Origin: Herpetosiphon aurantiacus DSM 785
GTDB taxonomy: Bacteria > Chloroflexota > Chloroflexia > Chloroflexales > Herpetosiphonaceae
Length of the DNA: 64,000 bases
NCBI GenBank assembly: GCA_000018565.1
Contig: CP000875.1
Coordinates: forward strand, 945,199-1,009,198
Direction of reading: 5' to 3'
Part shown: in pieces, positions 8,413 through 16,962 of the stretch
Numbering within the stretch: the first letter of the stretch is position 1
How the letters are laid out: every line of letters starts with the position of its first letter
Notes under the pieces: generated by a model
Databases searched by the model: none
Told to the model about the DNA's origin: nothing
Seen by the model: the letters and a program-made list of their open reading frames with translations, nothing else
Translations under genes and position numbers: made by a program

Positions 8413-9336
8413 ATGGCTGAACGGTTTCCGTATGGTGGACAAGCAGTAATGGAAGGCGTGATGATGCGCGGTTTGCACCGGGCTAGTGTCGCTGTCCGTT
8501 CACCTGCCGGCCAGATCGTCATTCGCGACCGTGAACTGAATTTGGAGCGGCGGGTCTTTTGGAGTCGGTTACCACTGCTGCGGGGCATTCAGCTTTTGGG
8601 CGATGCCTTAGTGATTGGGATGTGGGCCTTGATGTTCTCGGCCAGTGTGACCGACGATCAAGCCGAGCAACCCTTGAGCAAAGGGCAAACAGCGCTGCTG
8701 GTAACCACCTCGGTCGGCATATCGATCGCCTTATTTTTCGTTTTGCCCTTGCTGGTGGCTTCGGGAATTGCCAATTGGGCTAATCTCGGCATCTACAGTC
8801 GCGAAACGATTGAAGGCATCACGCGCTTGCTCATTTTTGTTGGCTACTTGGTACTTGTCGGGCGAACCGCCGAAATCCGCCGAGTTTTCGGGTATCATGG
8901 CGCTGAGCACAAAGCTGTTTCGGCCTACGAAGCTGGTTGTCCATTGACCGTTGAGCATGTTCGACCGTTCACAACCATCCACCCGCGCTGTGGCACAACC
9001 TTATTACTAATTGTGGTGGTGCTCAGCATTCCTGTATTTGCATTGCTTGGCACGTTTCCCTTTTGGCTACGTTTGCTAAGTCGAATCATCCTAGTGCCGT
9101 TTGTGGCGGCGCTTGCCTACGAGCTTATGCGGCTAACCGCAAGCAAGGCAACCAACCCGATTGTGCGTGGTTTGATGACACCAGCATTGGCGCTGCAACG
9201 CTTGACCACCCGCGAACCCGATGATGCCATGCTTGAGGTAGCAATCGCTGCCCTGGCGCGGGTCTTGGCCGCCGATGGTCAAACGGTTGAAAGTCAGCCA
9301 ATCGCGGTCGATATTCGGCCTGCACTTACGTCCTAA
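8413..9336 (+). CDS. DUF1385 (YqhQ-like) membrane protein
   Basis: 307 aa from the ATG at 8413; an in-frame GTG at 8401 is the alternative start. The N-terminus carries the family hallmark YGGQAVMEGVMMRG. Further marks are RRVFGYHGAEHKAVSAYEAG and HPRCGTTLLLIV, whose His, Glu and Cys residues look like metal ligands, plus at least four membrane helices. DUF1385 proteins are described as predicted metal-dependent membrane enzymes without a known substrate. The gene sits 29 bp before the DUF4388 gene and may share its transcript. Confidence 0.88.
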   Translation: MAERFPYGGQAVMEGVMMRGLHRASVAVRSPAGQIVIRDRELNLERRVFWSRLPLLRGIQLLGDALVIGMWALMFSASVTDDQAEQPLSKGQTALLVTTSVGISIALFFVLPLLVASGIANWANLGIYSRETIEGITRLLIFVGYLVLVGRTAEIRRVFGYHGAEHKAVSAYEAGCPLTVEHVRPFTTIHPRCGTTLLLIVVVLSIPVFALLGTFPFWLRLLSRIILVPFVAALAYELMRLTASKATNPIVRGLMTPALALQRLTTREPDDAMLEVAIAALARVLAADGQTVESQPIAVDIRPALTS

Positions 9337-9365
9337 CATCGTACATCCAGAGTGAGGGCATCTGT

Positions 9366-10187
9366 ATGGCTCTTGTTGGTAATTTGCGCGACTTTGCACT
9401 CGCTGATTTTCTTTATCTGATCGATCGCGGGTACAAAACTGGCAGTTTACAACTGAACCGTCAAAGTGCCGCAGCAACGCTCTACTTTGAAAAGGGAAAA
9501 CTGCTCTACGCCGCGCAAACGCAAGAACGCGAATCGCTCGGCGAAATGTTGCAGCGCACGGGGAAACTCACGCCGCAACAAGCGCAGCAGGCGGTGCAAC
9601 TGCAGCAAACTGATGGCAATCAATCGCTTGGAACGGTGCTGATCGATAGCGATATTCTTACGCGCGAAGATCTGCAACGCCATATCCAAACCCACATAGA
9701 AGAGACGGTGTACAGTCTGTTTGGCTGGCCCGATGGTGAGTTTTGCTTCAATGCCGGGGTGAAGCTCGACCGTGATGATGTCCAATCGCTGGTACCGCTT
9801 GGGGTGGAAAACCTCATTATGGAGGGTGTACGCCGCGTCGATGAATGGGGCCGCATCAAGGATCATATTCCCAATACCGATATGATCGCTCGCTTTGTCG
9901 ATCAGCCACTCGAAAAGGCCAAAAGCATCAACTTAACGCCCGATGAATGGCGGATTTTTGCCCGCATCAACGGCAAAGATTCGATCAAAGAAGTGATTAG
10001 TCGGACTGGCTTGAGTGAATTTGATGTGAGCCGCATTGTATACGGCTTCATTTCGGCAGGCTTGGTTGAGGTAACCCGACCTCGCCCTCCTGTCCCAGCG
10101 ACGGGACGCGCTGGTGCTGGTGCCGCTGCAGGAGCACCAAAACGCAGCCTCGTCTCACGGATCATCAATCGTATTAGGGGAATGTAG
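9366..10187 (+). CDS. DUF4388 (PatA-like N-terminal) domain protein
   Basis: 273 aa. Residues 1-95 are a clear DUF4388 domain: LVGNLRDFALADFLYLI, then GSLQL and LYFEKGKLLYA. The middle resembles the DUF4388-linked helical region, and about 195-240 looks like a winged helix (GKDSIKEVISRTGLSEFDVSRIVYG). The end is Pro/Ala-rich and basic. Such proteins commonly pair with MglA-type small GTPases in polarity or signalling modules, and a GTPase gene follows 68 bp downstream here. Confidence 0.85.
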   Translation: MALVGNLRDFALADFLYLIDRGYKTGSLQLNRQSAAATLYFEKGKLLYAAQTQERESLGEMLQRTGKLTPQQAQQAVQLQQTDGNQSLGTVLIDSDILTREDLQRHIQTHIEETVYSLFGWPDGEFCFNAGVKLDRDDVQSLVPLGVENLIMEGVRRVDEWGRIKDHIPNTDMIARFVDQPLEKAKSINLTPDEWRIFARINGKDSIKEVISRTGLSEFDVSRIVYGFISAGLVEVTRPRPPVPATGRAGAGAAAGAPKRSLVSRIINRIRGM

Positions 10188-10255
10188 AAAGGCGGCGCTG
10201 CGCTGGAACACTCCCACACTCCCACCGGCAACCTAGCTCCGTCTTAGGAGGACGT

Positions 10256-10786
10256 ATGCAGACTGTCAAAATGGTTATCAGTGGCGCGGTTAACGCTGGT
10301 AAAACACAGTTCATTCGTGCCATTAGTGAAATCGAGGTGGTTTCGACCGAACGGAAGGCCTCCGACGATACCAAGTTGCTCAAAGGCGAAACCACCGTTG
10401 CAATGGACTTTGGCCGCATTACCATTAGTGATGATTTGGTGTTGCACTTGTTTGGCACACCCGGCCAAAAACGCTTCGACTTTATGTGGGAAATCTTGTC
10501 CGAGGGGATGCTCGGCTTGATTGTGTTGGTCGATAGCACCCGGCCTGAAACGTTCCGTGAAACAAATCGGATTATCGATTTCTTCACTTCGCAACGTGAT
10601 GCGCCGTATGTCGTCGCTGCCAATAAGCAAGACCACGAGAACGCTTGGGCACCTGATGAGTTGCGGCTCGCCTTGCGGTTGCCAGCCCATGTTAAAATTG
10701 TTCCCTGTGTGGCAACCCAAAAGGATTCGGTTAAAAATGTGCTGCTAGAATTGCTCTACGTTATTATGCAGCGCTCGACCGACTAA
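10256..10786 (+). CDS. Ras-like small GTPase of the bacterial MglA-type group
   Basis: 176 aa with TTAGGAGG before the ATG. P-loop VNAGKTQF (G1), a Thr-containing switch region (KGETTVAMDFG), G3-like GTPGQKRF and G4 ANKQDHEN are all present. G3 has Thr-Pro-Gly-Gln in place of Asp-x-x-Gly, which is frequent in this bacterial group. The protein probably switches a signalling or motility module together with the DUF4388 protein upstream; a terminator closes the pair. Confidence 0.88.
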   Translation: MQTVKMVISGAVNAGKTQFIRAISEIEVVSTERKASDDTKLLKGETTVAMDFGRITISDDLVLHLFGTPGQKRFDFMWEILSEGMLGLIVLVDSTRPETFRETNRIIDFFTSQRDAPYVVAANKQDHENAWAPDELRLALRLPAHVKIVPCVATQKDSVKNVLLELLYVIMQRSTD

Positions 10787-10823
10787 AGGCGATTCTTCAC
10801 GCTTCATTGCTCTTTTTCGCCAT

Positions 10824-10852
10824 GCCGTACTCTGTCTCAGAGTGCGGCTTTT
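10824..10852 (+). terminator. Rho-independent terminator after the GTPase gene
   Basis: Stem GCCGTACTCTG / CAGAGTGCGGC with one internal mismatch, a short loop and TTTT. It ends the DUF4388-GTPase transcript. Confidence 0.75.
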
Positions 10853-10875
10853 CGCCATTGTGGAGCGAGGTTTCG

Positions 10876-11883
10876 ATGCAGCTTAATTTGCCAATTCTCG
10901 ACCAATTGCAAGGCCGTCGTTCCATCTTGATTGCAGGCATGGGCGGCGGTTTTGATATTTTCTGTGGTTTGCCGATTTTTCTGCAATTACGCCAACTAGG
11001 CTTTAATGTGCATTTGGCCAATTTTAGTTTTAGCGATCTTGAAGCCGCTAGCAATCTACAGTATCTTGGCGATACGGTCTATGGTGTGCCGAGCCTGCCG
11101 CGTGACCCTGAGTTCGTGCCCAGTCATAGCCCAATTGATGCTACCCAAGTGGCGTTGTTTCAGCGCTACAGTCCGTTTATCTATTTTCCTGAGTTGTATT
11201 TGGCCGAGTGGTTTCGCCAAACTTATGGCGAGCCGCTGACGGTTTGGGCTTTTTTGCGCAGCGGGGTTAAGCCACTCTTGGCTAGCTATCGCCGCTTGGT
11301 CCAGCATCTCTCAATCGATGCAATTATCTTGATTGATGGTGGGGTTGATGCGTTGGTGCAGGGCGACGAGGCCGAAATTGGCACGTTGGTTGAAGATACA
11401 ATTTCCTTAGCTGCGGTCAATCAGTTGAACGAGGTTCCAACCAAAATTGTGACCTGCATTGGCTTGGGCGCTGAACGCGATATGCATTATCCACATATTT
11501 TTCAGAATATTGCCAGCTTGGCTGAATCCGAAATTTTGCTAGGTACGTGTAGCCTGATCAAACAGATGCCAGTTTATCAAGCCTACGCTGCGGCGGTGCA
11601 TTGGACGCAATCGCGAATTTATCAAGACCCTAGCGTGATCAACAGCTCAATTATTTCAGCGGTCGAGGGCTATTTTGGCAATTATCATCTGACCAGCAAA
11701 ACTGAGGGCAGCAAGCTCGATATCAATCCATTGATGAGTATCTATTGGTTTTTTGATTTGGTGGGCTTGGCTGAGCAGCATTTGTTGCTAGAGCCGCTGT
11801 TGGAGACTGAACATTTACGCGAGGTAGTGCAGTGGGTGCATACGCTGCGGGCAAATTTGCCAATTCGCCCGCGCTTACGTTAA
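10876..11883 (+). CDS. DUF1152 domain protein
   Basis: 335 aa from the ATG at 10876; a longer frame from 10807 would start inside the terminator and is rejected. GGAGCGAGG lies just upstream. The glycine-rich loop ILIAGMGGGFDIFCGLPI opens a Rossmann-like fold and ILIDGGVDALVQGDEAEIG is the second conserved block, both typical of DUF1152. No reaction is established for the family. It is followed by the IS-interrupted repeat C. Confidence 0.85.
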   Translation: MQLNLPILDQLQGRRSILIAGMGGGFDIFCGLPIFLQLRQLGFNVHLANFSFSDLEAASNLQYLGDTVYGVPSLPRDPEFVPSHSPIDATQVALFQRYSPFIYFPELYLAEWFRQTYGEPLTVWAFLRSGVKPLLASYRRLVQHLSIDAIILIDGGVDALVQGDEAEIGTLVEDTISLAAVNQLNEVPTKIVTCIGLGAERDMHYPHIFQNIASLAESEILLGTCSLIKQMPVYQAYAAAVHWTQSRIYQDPSVINSSIISAVEGYFGNYHLTSKTEGSKLDINPLMSIYWFFDLVGLAEQHLLLEPLLETEHLREVVQWVHTLRANLPIRPRLR

Positions 11884-12016
11884 CTATTTTGCCTCACCCC
11901 CTAGCCCCTCTCCCGCACGCGAGCGAGGGGGAACCGCTCCAGTATGACGATTGGAACGCCCCTCTCCCGCCGCGGTGTTTAAGGGCGGACAGGGACGCAC
12001 ACCATGGGTTCACACA

Positions 12017-12093
12017 ACGACCTCGGGTTGGTATACTGGGTGGTGACGAAACCAAACCCATCCCAAAACCGAGGTCGTATGCCGAGTATACCA
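12017..12093 (+). promoter_or_regulatory. Interleaved inverted repeats around the transposase start
   Basis: ACGACCTCGG (12017-12026) pairs with CCGAGGTCGT (12069-12078), and TGGTATACT (12029-12037) pairs with AGTATACCA (12085-12093). The pairs interleave, so the mRNA could fold as a pseudoknot that hides the GAGG and ATG at 12071-12081. This resembles the translational protection insertion sequences use against read-through transcripts; the function is inferred. Confidence 0.6.
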
Positions 12094-13248
12094 GCCCTTG
12101 CCCACTGGATCAACACCATCCTGCGCACCGCCGTGCCCACCCTCTCGCCCTGGACTGCCCGTCGGCTCACCGATTGGCTCGTCAGCATCCTGCTCATGCC
12201 GTCCATCACCACGCGCGTCGTGGCCTGGGGCTGTGCCCTTGGACTGTCCACCGCTGCCCACGCCGCCAGTCACGAACGCCGACTGCGCCGCACCTATCGG
12301 GATTCCCAGCTGTCGTGGTCGCTCCATCGCGCCATCCTCGCCACCACCCTCCACATCGCACCCACTGAATCCGTCACCGTCATCATCGATGAAACCACCC
12401 ACACCGACCGCTGGACCCTGCTCACCGCCGCCCTCTGGTATCACGGTCGCGCCATTCCGCTTGCCTGGGTGCTCCATCCCGGCTATACCCGCCGCGCCAC
12501 CGCCTTCTGGACCGATGTTGCCACCCTGCTGGAGCGCGTGCAGCAGGTGCTGCCCAATGCCATGTCCGTCGTCGTCGTGGCCGACCGTGCTTTTGGCTGC
12601 CCCGCCTTCACCGATCAGGTCGCGGCCTACGGCTGGGGCTGGGTCGTGCGCGTCCAAGGCCATACCCGCATCCAACTGCGGGGGCACACCGAAACCATGA
12701 TCCGCACGCTGGTCACGCGAGGCCATCGCGTGGTGCGGCGGGGTCATGCCTTCAAGAAGGCGGGCTGGCGAACGGTGACAGTGGTGGCCGCATGGGAGGC
12801 GACGTGTCACGAGCCGTTACTGCTGGTGAGCAATCTGGAGGGCATTGGGGCGATTCGGCAGGCGTATGGGCGGCGCTCTGCGATTGAGGCCCTGTTTCGC
12901 GATTGGAAAACGGCGGGCTGGCAATGGGAGGCGAGCCAGTCGCGGAGCCAGACGACGCAGGAGGCCTTGGTGCTGGGCATGGCGATCGCGACGGTGCTGG
13001 TGCTGCTGGTCGGGACGGCGGAGGCGCAGGCGGTGCTGGCCGAACGCGGGGATCGCCCCAGCCCGCGCCGCCCATGGGCGGCACGAGAAAGTCTGTTTCG
13101 GTTGGGGCGGTATGGGGTGCTGCGCTGGCTGTGGACGGGAACGCAGCCAGCGCTGGGAGCGCGACTATCGTTGGCGGGAACGGCGCTGCACGAACGGTGG
13201 GCCACGACGGTGACGCGGGGTGGTCGGCTCGGGACGGCCATCCCCTAA
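12079..13248 (+). CDS. IS4-family DDE transposase
   Basis: 389 aa from the ATG at 12079 (MPSIPALAHWIN), preceded by GAGG. An in-frame ATG at 12004 is possible, but its extra 25 residues are encoded by the inverted-repeat leader. Catalytic residues can be placed: first Asp in VIIDETTHT, second Asp in VVVADRAFG, and the C-terminal signature YGRRSAIEALFRDWK, which fits Y-(2)-R-(3)-E-(6)-K exactly. The protein cuts and joins the 16-bp ends. The frame is uninterrupted. Confidence 0.93.
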   Translation: MPSIPALAHWINTILRTAVPTLSPWTARRLTDWLVSILLMPSITTRVVAWGCALGLSTAAHAASHERRLRRTYRDSQLSWSLHRAILATTLHIAPTESVTVIIDETTHTDRWTLLTAALWYHGRAIPLAWVLHPGYTRRATAFWTDVATLLERVQQVLPNAMSVVVVADRAFGCPAFTDQVAAYGWGWVVRVQGHTRIQLRGHTETMIRTLVTRGHRVVRRGHAFKKAGWRTVTVVAAWEATCHEPLLLVSNLEGIGAIRQAYGRRSAIEALFRDWKTAGWQWEASQSRSQTTQEALVLGMAIATVLVLLVGTAEAQAVLAERGDRPSPRRPWAARESLFRLGRYGVLRWLWTGTQPALGARLSLAGTALHERWATTVTRGGRLGTAIP

Positions 13249-13324
13249 CACTGATGAATACCCATTCCCCAACCTGTCCGCCCTTAAACGCCGCGGTGGG
13301 AGAGGGGTTGGGGTGAGGGAATGC

Positions 13325-14470
13325 TTATTGTTTCTCAGCTCGTTTGGCGGCTTCCCAGAGCGTGTCGGCTTCGCTTAGGCTGAGTTGACTAAGTTGGCGG
13401 CCTTGGGCTTGGGCGGCCTGCTCCACCGCCACGAAACGGCGGCGGAATTTGGTGATCGTGCCGCGTAAGGCGCTTTCTGAATCAATTTTGAGCCAACGAG
13501 CAAGATTGGTTAGGGCAAAAAGCACATCACCAAACTCAGCGGCTTGTTCTTCAGGGCTAGTGGCGGCTTGCAATTCAGCAATTTCTTCATGGACTTTGGC
13601 CCAAACTCCGCTAACATCGGGCCAGTCGAAGCCAACTTTGGCGGCTTTTTTGCCAATGAGTTGGGCGGTTGCCAGCGGCGGCAGGGTTTTGGCAATCCCA
13701 TCGAGCGCACTCTCACGTTGGCTGCCTTTTTCCTGATGCTCGGTTGCCTTAATCGCATCCCAGTTGCGTAATACTTCGTCGGCATCGCTAACCTCGGTTG
13801 TGCCAAAAATATGCGGATGGCGGCGAATGAGCTTGCTGTTAATCGCTGTATAGACCTGATCAAGGTTGAAGCGGCCTGCTTGGCGACCAAACTCGGCATG
13901 AAAGACAATTTGCAATAATAAATCGCCCAATTCTTCTTTGAGATTAGGCCAATCTTCGGCATCAAGGGCTTCGAGCGTTTCATGGGTTTCTTCGAGCAAA
14001 AATTCACGTAAACTCGCATGCGTTTGTTTGCGATCCCATGGGCAGCCGTGTGGCCCCGCCAAACGCGCCATAATCCATTCTAAAGTGCTTGGGCTTGCCA
14101 CATCGGTTTCGATGCTGAGTGCTGGCAGATACCAAGCTTGAGCACTACTAGCAGTGGCGAGGGTTTGTTGGCTCAGGCCAGTTTCATTTAAGTTATGCAC
14201 AGGATGTTCGGCAGGGTAGCGCCGCAATAAACTGGCTCGAACCGTTGCTAGCTTGCTTACATCGATTTCAGTAATGATCAGGGCTTGAGTGGCTTGAAAC
14301 GGTAGTGGGCTGACGAAGCTTGGGTATTCGGCAATATTTTGTAATTCGCACCAAGCCCGATCAGCGCCCTCGGCAGGAGCCGGAATTGGGGCTAGTAATT
14401 TATGAGCGGGCACAACTTGAAAGCCTTGGCTCAAATCAAGTGGCAATTGCGTAAGAAGTTGGCTTAACAT
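13325..14470 (-). CDS. mazG: MazG family nucleoside triphosphate pyrophosphohydrolase
   Basis: 381 aa. The second of two adjacent ATGs (14470) is preferred because AAGGAG is only two bases from the first. The C-terminal 245 residues are a canonical MazG: GPHGCPWDRKQTHASL, then metal-binding LLEETHETLEAL and LKEELGDLLLQIVFHA, and a second EExAE-like helix pair at the end. It hydrolyses aberrant NTPs to NMP and PPi. The first about 115 residues have no recognisable motif; some relatives carry a tetrapyrrole methylase domain there, and this may be a decayed or unrelated version. It lies downstream of the foldase gene. Confidence 0.9.
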   Translation of the reverse strand: MLSQLLTQLPLDLSQGFQVVPAHKLLAPIPAPAEGADRAWCELQNIAEYPSFVSPLPFQATQALIITEIDVSKLATVRASLLRRYPAEHPVHNLNETGLSQQTLATASSAQAWYLPALSIETDVASPSTLEWIMARLAGPHGCPWDRKQTHASLREFLLEETHETLEALDAEDWPNLKEELGDLLLQIVFHAEFGRQAGRFNLDQVYTAINSKLIRRHPHIFGTTEVSDADEVLRNWDAIKATEHQEKGSQRESALDGIAKTLPPLATAQLIGKKAAKVGFDWPDVSGVWAKVHEEIAELQAATSPEEQAAEFGDVLFALTNLARWLKIDSESALRGTITKFRRRFVAVEQAAQAQGRQLSQLSLSEADTLWEAAKRAEKQ

Positions 14471-14491
14471 CATTGCTCCTTAAATAAAGAG

Positions 14492-14518
14492 CGACAGGAT
14501 GAGCGATGCATCCTGTCG
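14492..14518 (-). terminator. Intercistronic hairpin between the foldase gene and mazG
   Basis: Perfect 10-bp stem CGACAGGATG / CATCCTGTCG. On the minus strand it is followed by CTCTTTATTT, a weak T-rich tract, so it may be a partial terminator or an mRNA-stability element. Confidence 0.55.
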
Positions 14519-14542
14519 TAACGCCCATTGGCATTGCTCTGA

Positions 14543-15490
14543 TTATTGATCTTGGAAAACGGTGACTGATTCAGGGAAGGGCACTTCCTCGGCGCGCACG
14601 TAATTTTTGATCAAATCATTTTTGCGATATTCTTCGACTTTGCTTTGGATATAGGCATTGCCTTCGGGTGAGTCCATTAATTCTTGGAATGTGCCAAAGC
14701 TAATCGCATTGCGGCTTTCGGTAATTTTGATGATGTGATAGCCGAATTGCGTTTTCACTGGTTCGCTCAATTGACCAATTTCGAGCGTATTCAGCGCCGC
14801 CGCAAATTCGGGCACAAAGCCGGCATATTGCTCTTGGGTGTACCAGCCAAGGTCGCCGCCGTTGCTGCCGCTGCCAGGGTCTGCCGAGTATTGTTGGGCG
14901 AGGATTGAGAAATCTTCGCCCGTTTTTAGTTGAGCTAGCACCTGGTTGGCTTGCTCAAGTGCCACACTTTCGCTGACCGTATCGCTTGAAAGCAAAATAT
15001 GGAACAGGTGGAATTGGGGGGTTGCGCTGGGGACTTCGAGCTTTTGGGCATAGCTTTCGTAGGTCAAAATTTGGGCCACATAGGCTCGCATACTTTCAAC
15101 CGTACCAAAGCGATTTTCTTTGGCAAAAGCTTCGTAATCGGCATAGGTTGGTTTTTCCTTGCCAACTGCCTGATCGATCATCATAGTAGTTTGTTCAGCT
15201 GAAACGCTATCGATGCCCGCCCCAAGCTTGGCGCTTTCTTCTAAAATCACTTTTTGTAAAATCATTTGATCTAAAAGTTGTTGGCGGGTGGTATTGGCAT
15301 CAAGGCCACTGGCATTTTGGTTGATAATATTGGAATTTAAATCCAAAAAGGTGGTAAATTCTGCTTCGGTGATCGAGGAATTACCAACCTCAACCAAGAC
15401 TTTGGATTGGCTGGTAGTAATTTCACTACCACAGCCTGCTAGGATTGCGATTACCAAACAGAGCAGCAACCACTGGGCGTGTCGTCGCAT
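14543..15490 (-). CDS. Parvulin-type peptidyl-prolyl isomerase lipoprotein (PrsA/SurA-like)
   Basis: 315 aa from the ATG at 15490, with GGAGGA nine bases upstream; the longer frame to 15565 is rejected. The N-terminus MRRHAQWLLLCLVIAILAGC is a lipoprotein signal with lipobox LAGC. A SurA-like N-terminal helical region (30-165) is followed by a PPIC domain (about 170-275) with FHLFHILLSS, NGGDLGWYTQEQ and FGYHIIKITE. It should help fold exported proteins at the outer face of the membrane. Lipid anchoring fits a monoderm cell. Confidence 0.9.
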   Translation of the reverse strand: MRRHAQWLLLCLVIAILAGCGSEITTSQSKVLVEVGNSSITEAEFTTFLDLNSNIINQNASGLDANTTRQQLLDQMILQKVILEESAKLGAGIDSVSAEQTTMMIDQAVGKEKPTYADYEAFAKENRFGTVESMRAYVAQILTYESYAQKLEVPSATPQFHLFHILLSSDTVSESVALEQANQVLAQLKTGEDFSILAQQYSADPGSGSNGGDLGWYTQEQYAGFVPEFAAALNTLEIGQLSEPVKTQFGYHIIKITESRNAISFGTFQELMDSPEGNAYIQSKVEEYRKNDLIKNYVRAEEVPFPESVTVFQDQ

Positions 15491-15572
15491 GAGCGAAAGT
15501 CCTCCACATTCTTGAAATGCTAAATTATATATCTCATTGATACCGCAGCCATGGCCGCTTGTCAAACGCCAA

Positions 15573-15601
15573 GCGAGACAGTCGTAGTTCGACTGCCTCG
15601 C
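15573..15601 (-). terminator. Hairpin after glyA
   Basis: On the minus strand GCGAGGCAGTCG pairs with CGACTGTCTCGC (12 bp with one G-U). No long T run follows, so it is a probable but not certain terminator. Confidence 0.55.
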
Positions 15602-15624
15602 CTAAGCTGGTTAAGTAGGTTGAT

Positions 15625-16884
15625 TTAGACGTATTCTGGTTGACCTGGTACTGGGAAGGCCGCGCACAATTCACGAACTTCGCCAGCAATTTTGGCTTGC
15701 AGGCTCTTGTTGCCCAATTCACGCACGATTTGGCCGACCCAAACCGCAATTTGGCGCATTTCGTTTGGCCCAAAGCCGCGAGTCGTCGCAGCAGGCGTAC
15801 CAAAGCGCAAGCCGCTGGCTGTCATTGGTGGCTTGGGATCGAAGGGAATGGCGTTTTTGTTGACGGTGATACCAGCGTGGTCAAGGGCTTTTTCTGCGTC
15901 TTTGCCTGTGGCATTCACTGGAGTCAAATCGACCAGCAATAGGTGATTATCGGTGCCGCCGCTGACGATTCGCAAGCCTTCGTTGGTCAAGGCTTCGGCC
16001 AAAACCTTGGCATTTTCGACGACCCGTCGCATATAGTCGCGATATTCGGGTTGCAAGGCTTCGCCAAATGCCACGGCCTTCGCCGCGATTACATGCATCA
16101 ATGGCCCACCTTGCACGCCTGGAAATACGGTTTTATCGATATTTTTGCCATGCTCAGCACTGCACATAATCATGCCGCCACGCGGGCCGCGCAGGGTTTT
16201 GTGGGTGGTGGTGGTGACATATTGAGCTACGCCGATCGGCGATGGGTGTAAACCTGCGGCGACAAGGCCTGCAATGTGGGCAATATCGGCCATCAAAATC
16301 GCCCCAACATTATCGGCGATCGTGCGCAGCAAATCGAAATTGATGTTGCGAGGATAGGCACTGGCTCCACAGATAATCATCTTAGGCTGGGTTTTGTGGG
16401 CAATCTCGGCAACTTCTTCATAATCGATCTGTTCGGTTTCGCGATCAACGCCATAGCCGTGGATCTCATACGATTTGCCCGAGAAGTTGAGTGGATGGCC
16501 ATGGGTTAAGTGGCCGCCATGCGCCAAACTCATGCCCAAGACGCGATCGCCATGCTCAAGCGTGGCCAGTTGCACCGCCATATTGGCTTGCGCTCCCGAG
16601 TGGGGTTGCACGTTGACATGTTCAGCACCAAAGAGTTGCTTGGCGCGTTTGATCGCCAAATCTTCGGCGACATCAACAAACTCGCAGCCGCCATAGTAGC
16701 GTTTGCGCGGATAACCCTCAGCATATTTATTGGTCAACACCGAACCTTGGGCAGCTAATACAGCACTGCTGACATAGTTTTCAGAGGCGATCAACTCAAT
16801 CCCATGGCGTTGGCGTTCAGCTTCAGAGTCGATAGCTTGCGCCAAATCGGGATCTTGTTGGCGCAATACATCCATTAACGACAT
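15625..16884 (-). CDS. glyA: Serine hydroxymethyltransferase
   Basis: 419 aa, normal length, with AAGGAGTGTACGC before the ATG. It interconverts serine and glycine with tetrahydrofolate and supplies one-carbon units. Visible are the N-terminal [12 protein letters not shown], the PLP-lysine region [23 protein letters not shown], and LKFSGKSYE-type ([16 protein letters not shown]) substrate loops. All expected blocks are present. It lies 78 bp downstream of the hybrid kinase gene. Confidence 0.97.
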   Translation of the reverse strand: MSLMDVLRQQDPDLAQAIDSEAERQRHGIELIASENYVSSAVLAAQGSVLTNKYAEGYPRKRYYGGCEFVDVAEDLAIKRAKQLFGAEHVNVQPHSGAQANMAVQLATLEHGDRVLGMSLAHGGHLTHGHPLNFSGKSYEIHGYGVDRETEQIDYEEVAEIAHKTQPKMIICGASAYPRNINFDLLRTIADNVGAILMADIAHIAGLVAAGLHPSPIGVAQYVTTTTHKTLRGPRGGMIMCSAEHGKNIDKTVFPGVQGGPLMHVIAAKAVAFGEALQPEYRDYMRRVVENAKVLAEALTNEGLRIVSGGTDNHLLLVDLTPVNATGKDAEKALDHAGITVNKNAIPFDPKPPMTASGLRFGTPAATTRGFGPNEMRQIAVWVGQIVRELGNKSLQAKIAGEVRELCAAFPVPGQPEYV

Positions 16885-16962
16885 GCGTACACTCCTTGTC
16901 TACGTGGAAACATCCTTGCAGCCGGTTGGGCGTGGTGCGACGATGCGAAATTGACCCGCTCC

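Larger units (their letters stand above)
11978..13288 (+). mobile_element. Complete IS4-family insertion sequence, 1311 bp
   Basis: Perfect 16-bp terminal inverted repeats TTTAAGGGCGGACAGG (11978-11993) and CCTGTCCGCCCTTAAA (13273-13288). They are flanked by the direct repeat CGCCGCGGTG at 11968-11977 and 13289-13298, the 10-bp target duplication. A single intact transposase fills the element. Base composition is visibly more GC-rich than the flanking genes. Intact ends, gene and duplication indicate a recent, possibly still active, insertion. Confidence 0.95.
11891..13320. repeat. GC-rich palindromic repeat, copy C, split by an insertion sequence
   Basis: The left part (11891-11977) and right part (13289-13320) form one copy of the palindromic repeat when the 1311-bp insertion and one 10-bp target copy are removed. 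Its orientation is opposite to copies A and B and the same as copies D and E. Confidence 0.85.

Noticed and set aside
12010-12810. 266-codon minus-strand frame and other long frames over the transposase
   Set aside because: Shadows caused by high GC; only the plus-strand frame has the DDE and YREK motifs.
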